From Pisolithus tinctorius (Eukaryota; Basidiomycota; Agaricomycetes; Boletales; Pisolithaceae), in NCBI GenBank assembly GCA_024663395.1, contig JANFAH010000002.1, positions 5,270,001-5,334,000 on the forward strand: a stretch of 64,000 nucleotides of DNA, in the 5' to 3' direction. This document shows positions 62,479 through 64,000 of this stretch, piece by piece. Under the pieces are notes generated by a model, which saw nothing but the letters and a program-made list of their open reading frames with translations, ran no database searches and was not told the DNA's origin. The position numbers and the translations under genes are program-made. Within the stretch, counting starts at the first letter, position 1. Every line of letters begins with the position of its first letter.

Positions 62479-64000
62479 CTGTGGCCGGTCAGTACTTGAT
62501 GACTCTCTTCCCTTCTGGCGCATTGATGTACTGTTCGTAATTAGCTTCTTATGCCTGCAGGAAGACCCTGCACACTCAGCGAGTTCGCTGCTGAGCGCTC
62601 TGACCTCTCTGGTGACAAAGCAGGTTTGCTTGCTGTGGGGTTTAATGCCAGGTTAGTGGCCTGCCATGCTCGGTCCATCTCGTCCCTGACGAATGATACT
62701 AGCGCTTGGATGTTTTCACTGCTTAACGTATTCTCATGGCATCGAGCCGGTACAGGTCAGTCCCATGAAATGCCCACCATCTTCCGTCACCTCTCCACCA
62801 TCTCTCGGATGCTCCTCCACCCCTACTTTGTTTTCGATGGTCCAGACTGCCCTCAAATCAAGAGGGGAAAGGACGTCTTGGGCTGGTCCCCTCCATTGCT
62901 CCTTGTGCAGCGCTTTCAGGAACTTCTGACGGCGTTTGGCTTCGATTGGCATGTGGTAGGTCGCTCACTGTGGATCTCGCTCAATGCTAATGCAACTCAC
63001 CAGGCTCCAGGAGAGGCAGAGGCAGAGCTCAGCTGCCATCAGTCATGTGGGTTTATTGATGCCATGGTGACCCCTTACAACGACGCACTACTGTTCGGTG
63101 CAACCTGCGTTCTCCATAGGTGAGTCTGTTCACACATAGAATCATGGCCGGTGCGACTGTCTGACTCTCCATAAACAATAGCATCCGTGGTGATGAAGAC
63201 GTGGAAGTCTACTCGGCAGAAGCCATAGAAAATAGTGCCGCCCTGGAATGGGGTGATCTCCTTCTGATCACGCTCATGAGCAGTGCAGACAGTGATGTAA
63301 GTACTGCATCTGGTACCCCGAATGCATTACCCAGTTCTGTGCGATTTACAGACAGGTTGCCGCTGGTGCGACACAGATGTCGCCTGCCGGTTGGTAGATT
63401 ATGGCTTTGGAAGGACCCTCCTTGAAGCTGCCATCTCACTCCAATTCATCGAGTTCATGGAATTCGTCACTAAGTGGCGCGATAATGTCTGTGAGGTACT
63501 AAGAACAGATCCTCAGCACTTCCTGGGATGTAGGTACCACGAGCTCGCTCGCATCATCAAGGAGGAATGCTTCGAGTTCCCTGACCCTGCCATCCTGGCA
63601 ATGTATCTGTCACCTCTTACCTCGTGGTCAGACGATGGACATTCCCCCATTACCTGTGTGATGTCTCGTCAGCCTAATCTCACCGCCCTGGCGGCATTCT
63701 GCTCGCAGTGCCTTGGCTGGCCACCAGATACTGTTCAGTCTGCGTTGATGGACGCTTGTGCTGGTGCAGCCATGCGTGCCCTTCTACAGGTGAGTTTCGC
63801 AATTATGCCAAATATGCCTATCCCATCTCATCATTCACCATATGCAGCTGCTGGGCAACGTCAATGGTGAGGGGCTGCGACGTGGCATTCAGGTCAACAG
63901 CTATTTCCACAAGTCGTTGCCTACCTACAGGCTCTCCATGCCAAGCTGGTTCCTTCCGTTGCCAGTGGAGGTGGATCTGTCAGCTGTTGTGCATACGTCA
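62479..64000 (+). CDS. XPG/GEN1-like PIN-domain protein (partial, runs off the window)
   Basis: Exons 62561-62651, 62703-62955, 63004-63119, 63182-63296, 63352-63789 and 63848 onward join in frame; introns 48-62 nt. A possible first exon ends at 62487 (TVA joined to GRPCTLSEFA), but its frame has a TGA where the family has GLW, so the N-terminus may be broken. Family marks: YFVFDGPDCPQIKRGK (XPG N domain) and APGEAEAELSCHQSCGFIDA (XPG I domain) then LLFGATCVLH, and DYGFGRTLLEAA. The usual acidic pair after the XPG I block (SDDVD or TDDSD) reads TPYND here, and the helix-hairpin region GCRWCDTDVACRLVDYG is poorly conserved. Active relatives cut flaps or Holliday junctions; this one may have lost catalysis. 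Confidence 0.75.

Overview
The window comes from a filamentous basidiomycete, most likely an Agaricomycete. The evidence is the host introns (mostly 51-63 nt, GT-AG), a FunK1 fungal protein kinase, Plavaka-type and hAT DNA transposons, chromodomain Ty3/gypsy elements, a Ty1/copia element and an XPG-like PIN protein. About 80 percent of the window is mobile DNA. I saw no rRNA, tRNA or CRISPR.

Layout. A 3.3-kb foldback (palindromic) element lies at 134-3410. Next are two apparently intact host genes: ERV41 (3514-5414, plus, 8 exons, 500 codons) and a FunK1 kinase (6306-8640, minus, 4 exons, 721 codons), with a decayed FunK1 fragment behind the kinase. From 8932 a MET17 (O-acetylhomoserine sulfhydrylase) pseudogene runs on the minus strand. 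A 9.4-kb Plavaka element (10671-20081) sits inside one of its introns, so its 5' exon is found at 20114-20203. The Plavaka element holds a divergent pair of genes (an uncharacterised 716-codon protein and the transposase), a copied fragment of the SSN6/CYC8 corepressor gene, and a poly(A)-tailed retroposon.

From 20480 to 58574 there is one nest of LTR retrotransposons, resolved here by target-site duplications. Gypsy A (20480-58574, minus) contains gypsy B (25530-57266, minus, TSD GTTGT). B contains gypsy C (28839-44208, plus, TSD CTTCT) and gypsy E (46273-56794, minus, TSD GCGA). C contains a gag-only element D1 (29426-33750) and a copia element D2 (37084-42261, TSD CGTTG). A solo LTR (58174-58555, TSD TAGTA) sits in A's right LTR. 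With inserts removed, B and C are 5836 and 5858 bp, as expected for one family. A 994-bp hAT relic with an 8-bp TSD follows (58639-59632), then about 2.8 kb of sequence in which I see no gene, then the start of an XPG-like gene that runs off the window.

Three general points stand out. First, nearly every internal stop in the mobile genes is TGA, often where a relative or the family has Arg (CGA), and many LTR-pair differences are CG versus TG or CA, so CpG decay explains much of the damage. Second, the B/C family shows an 11-nt self-priming site. Third, the B/C family and E each carry a -1 slippery heptamer just before the gag stop.
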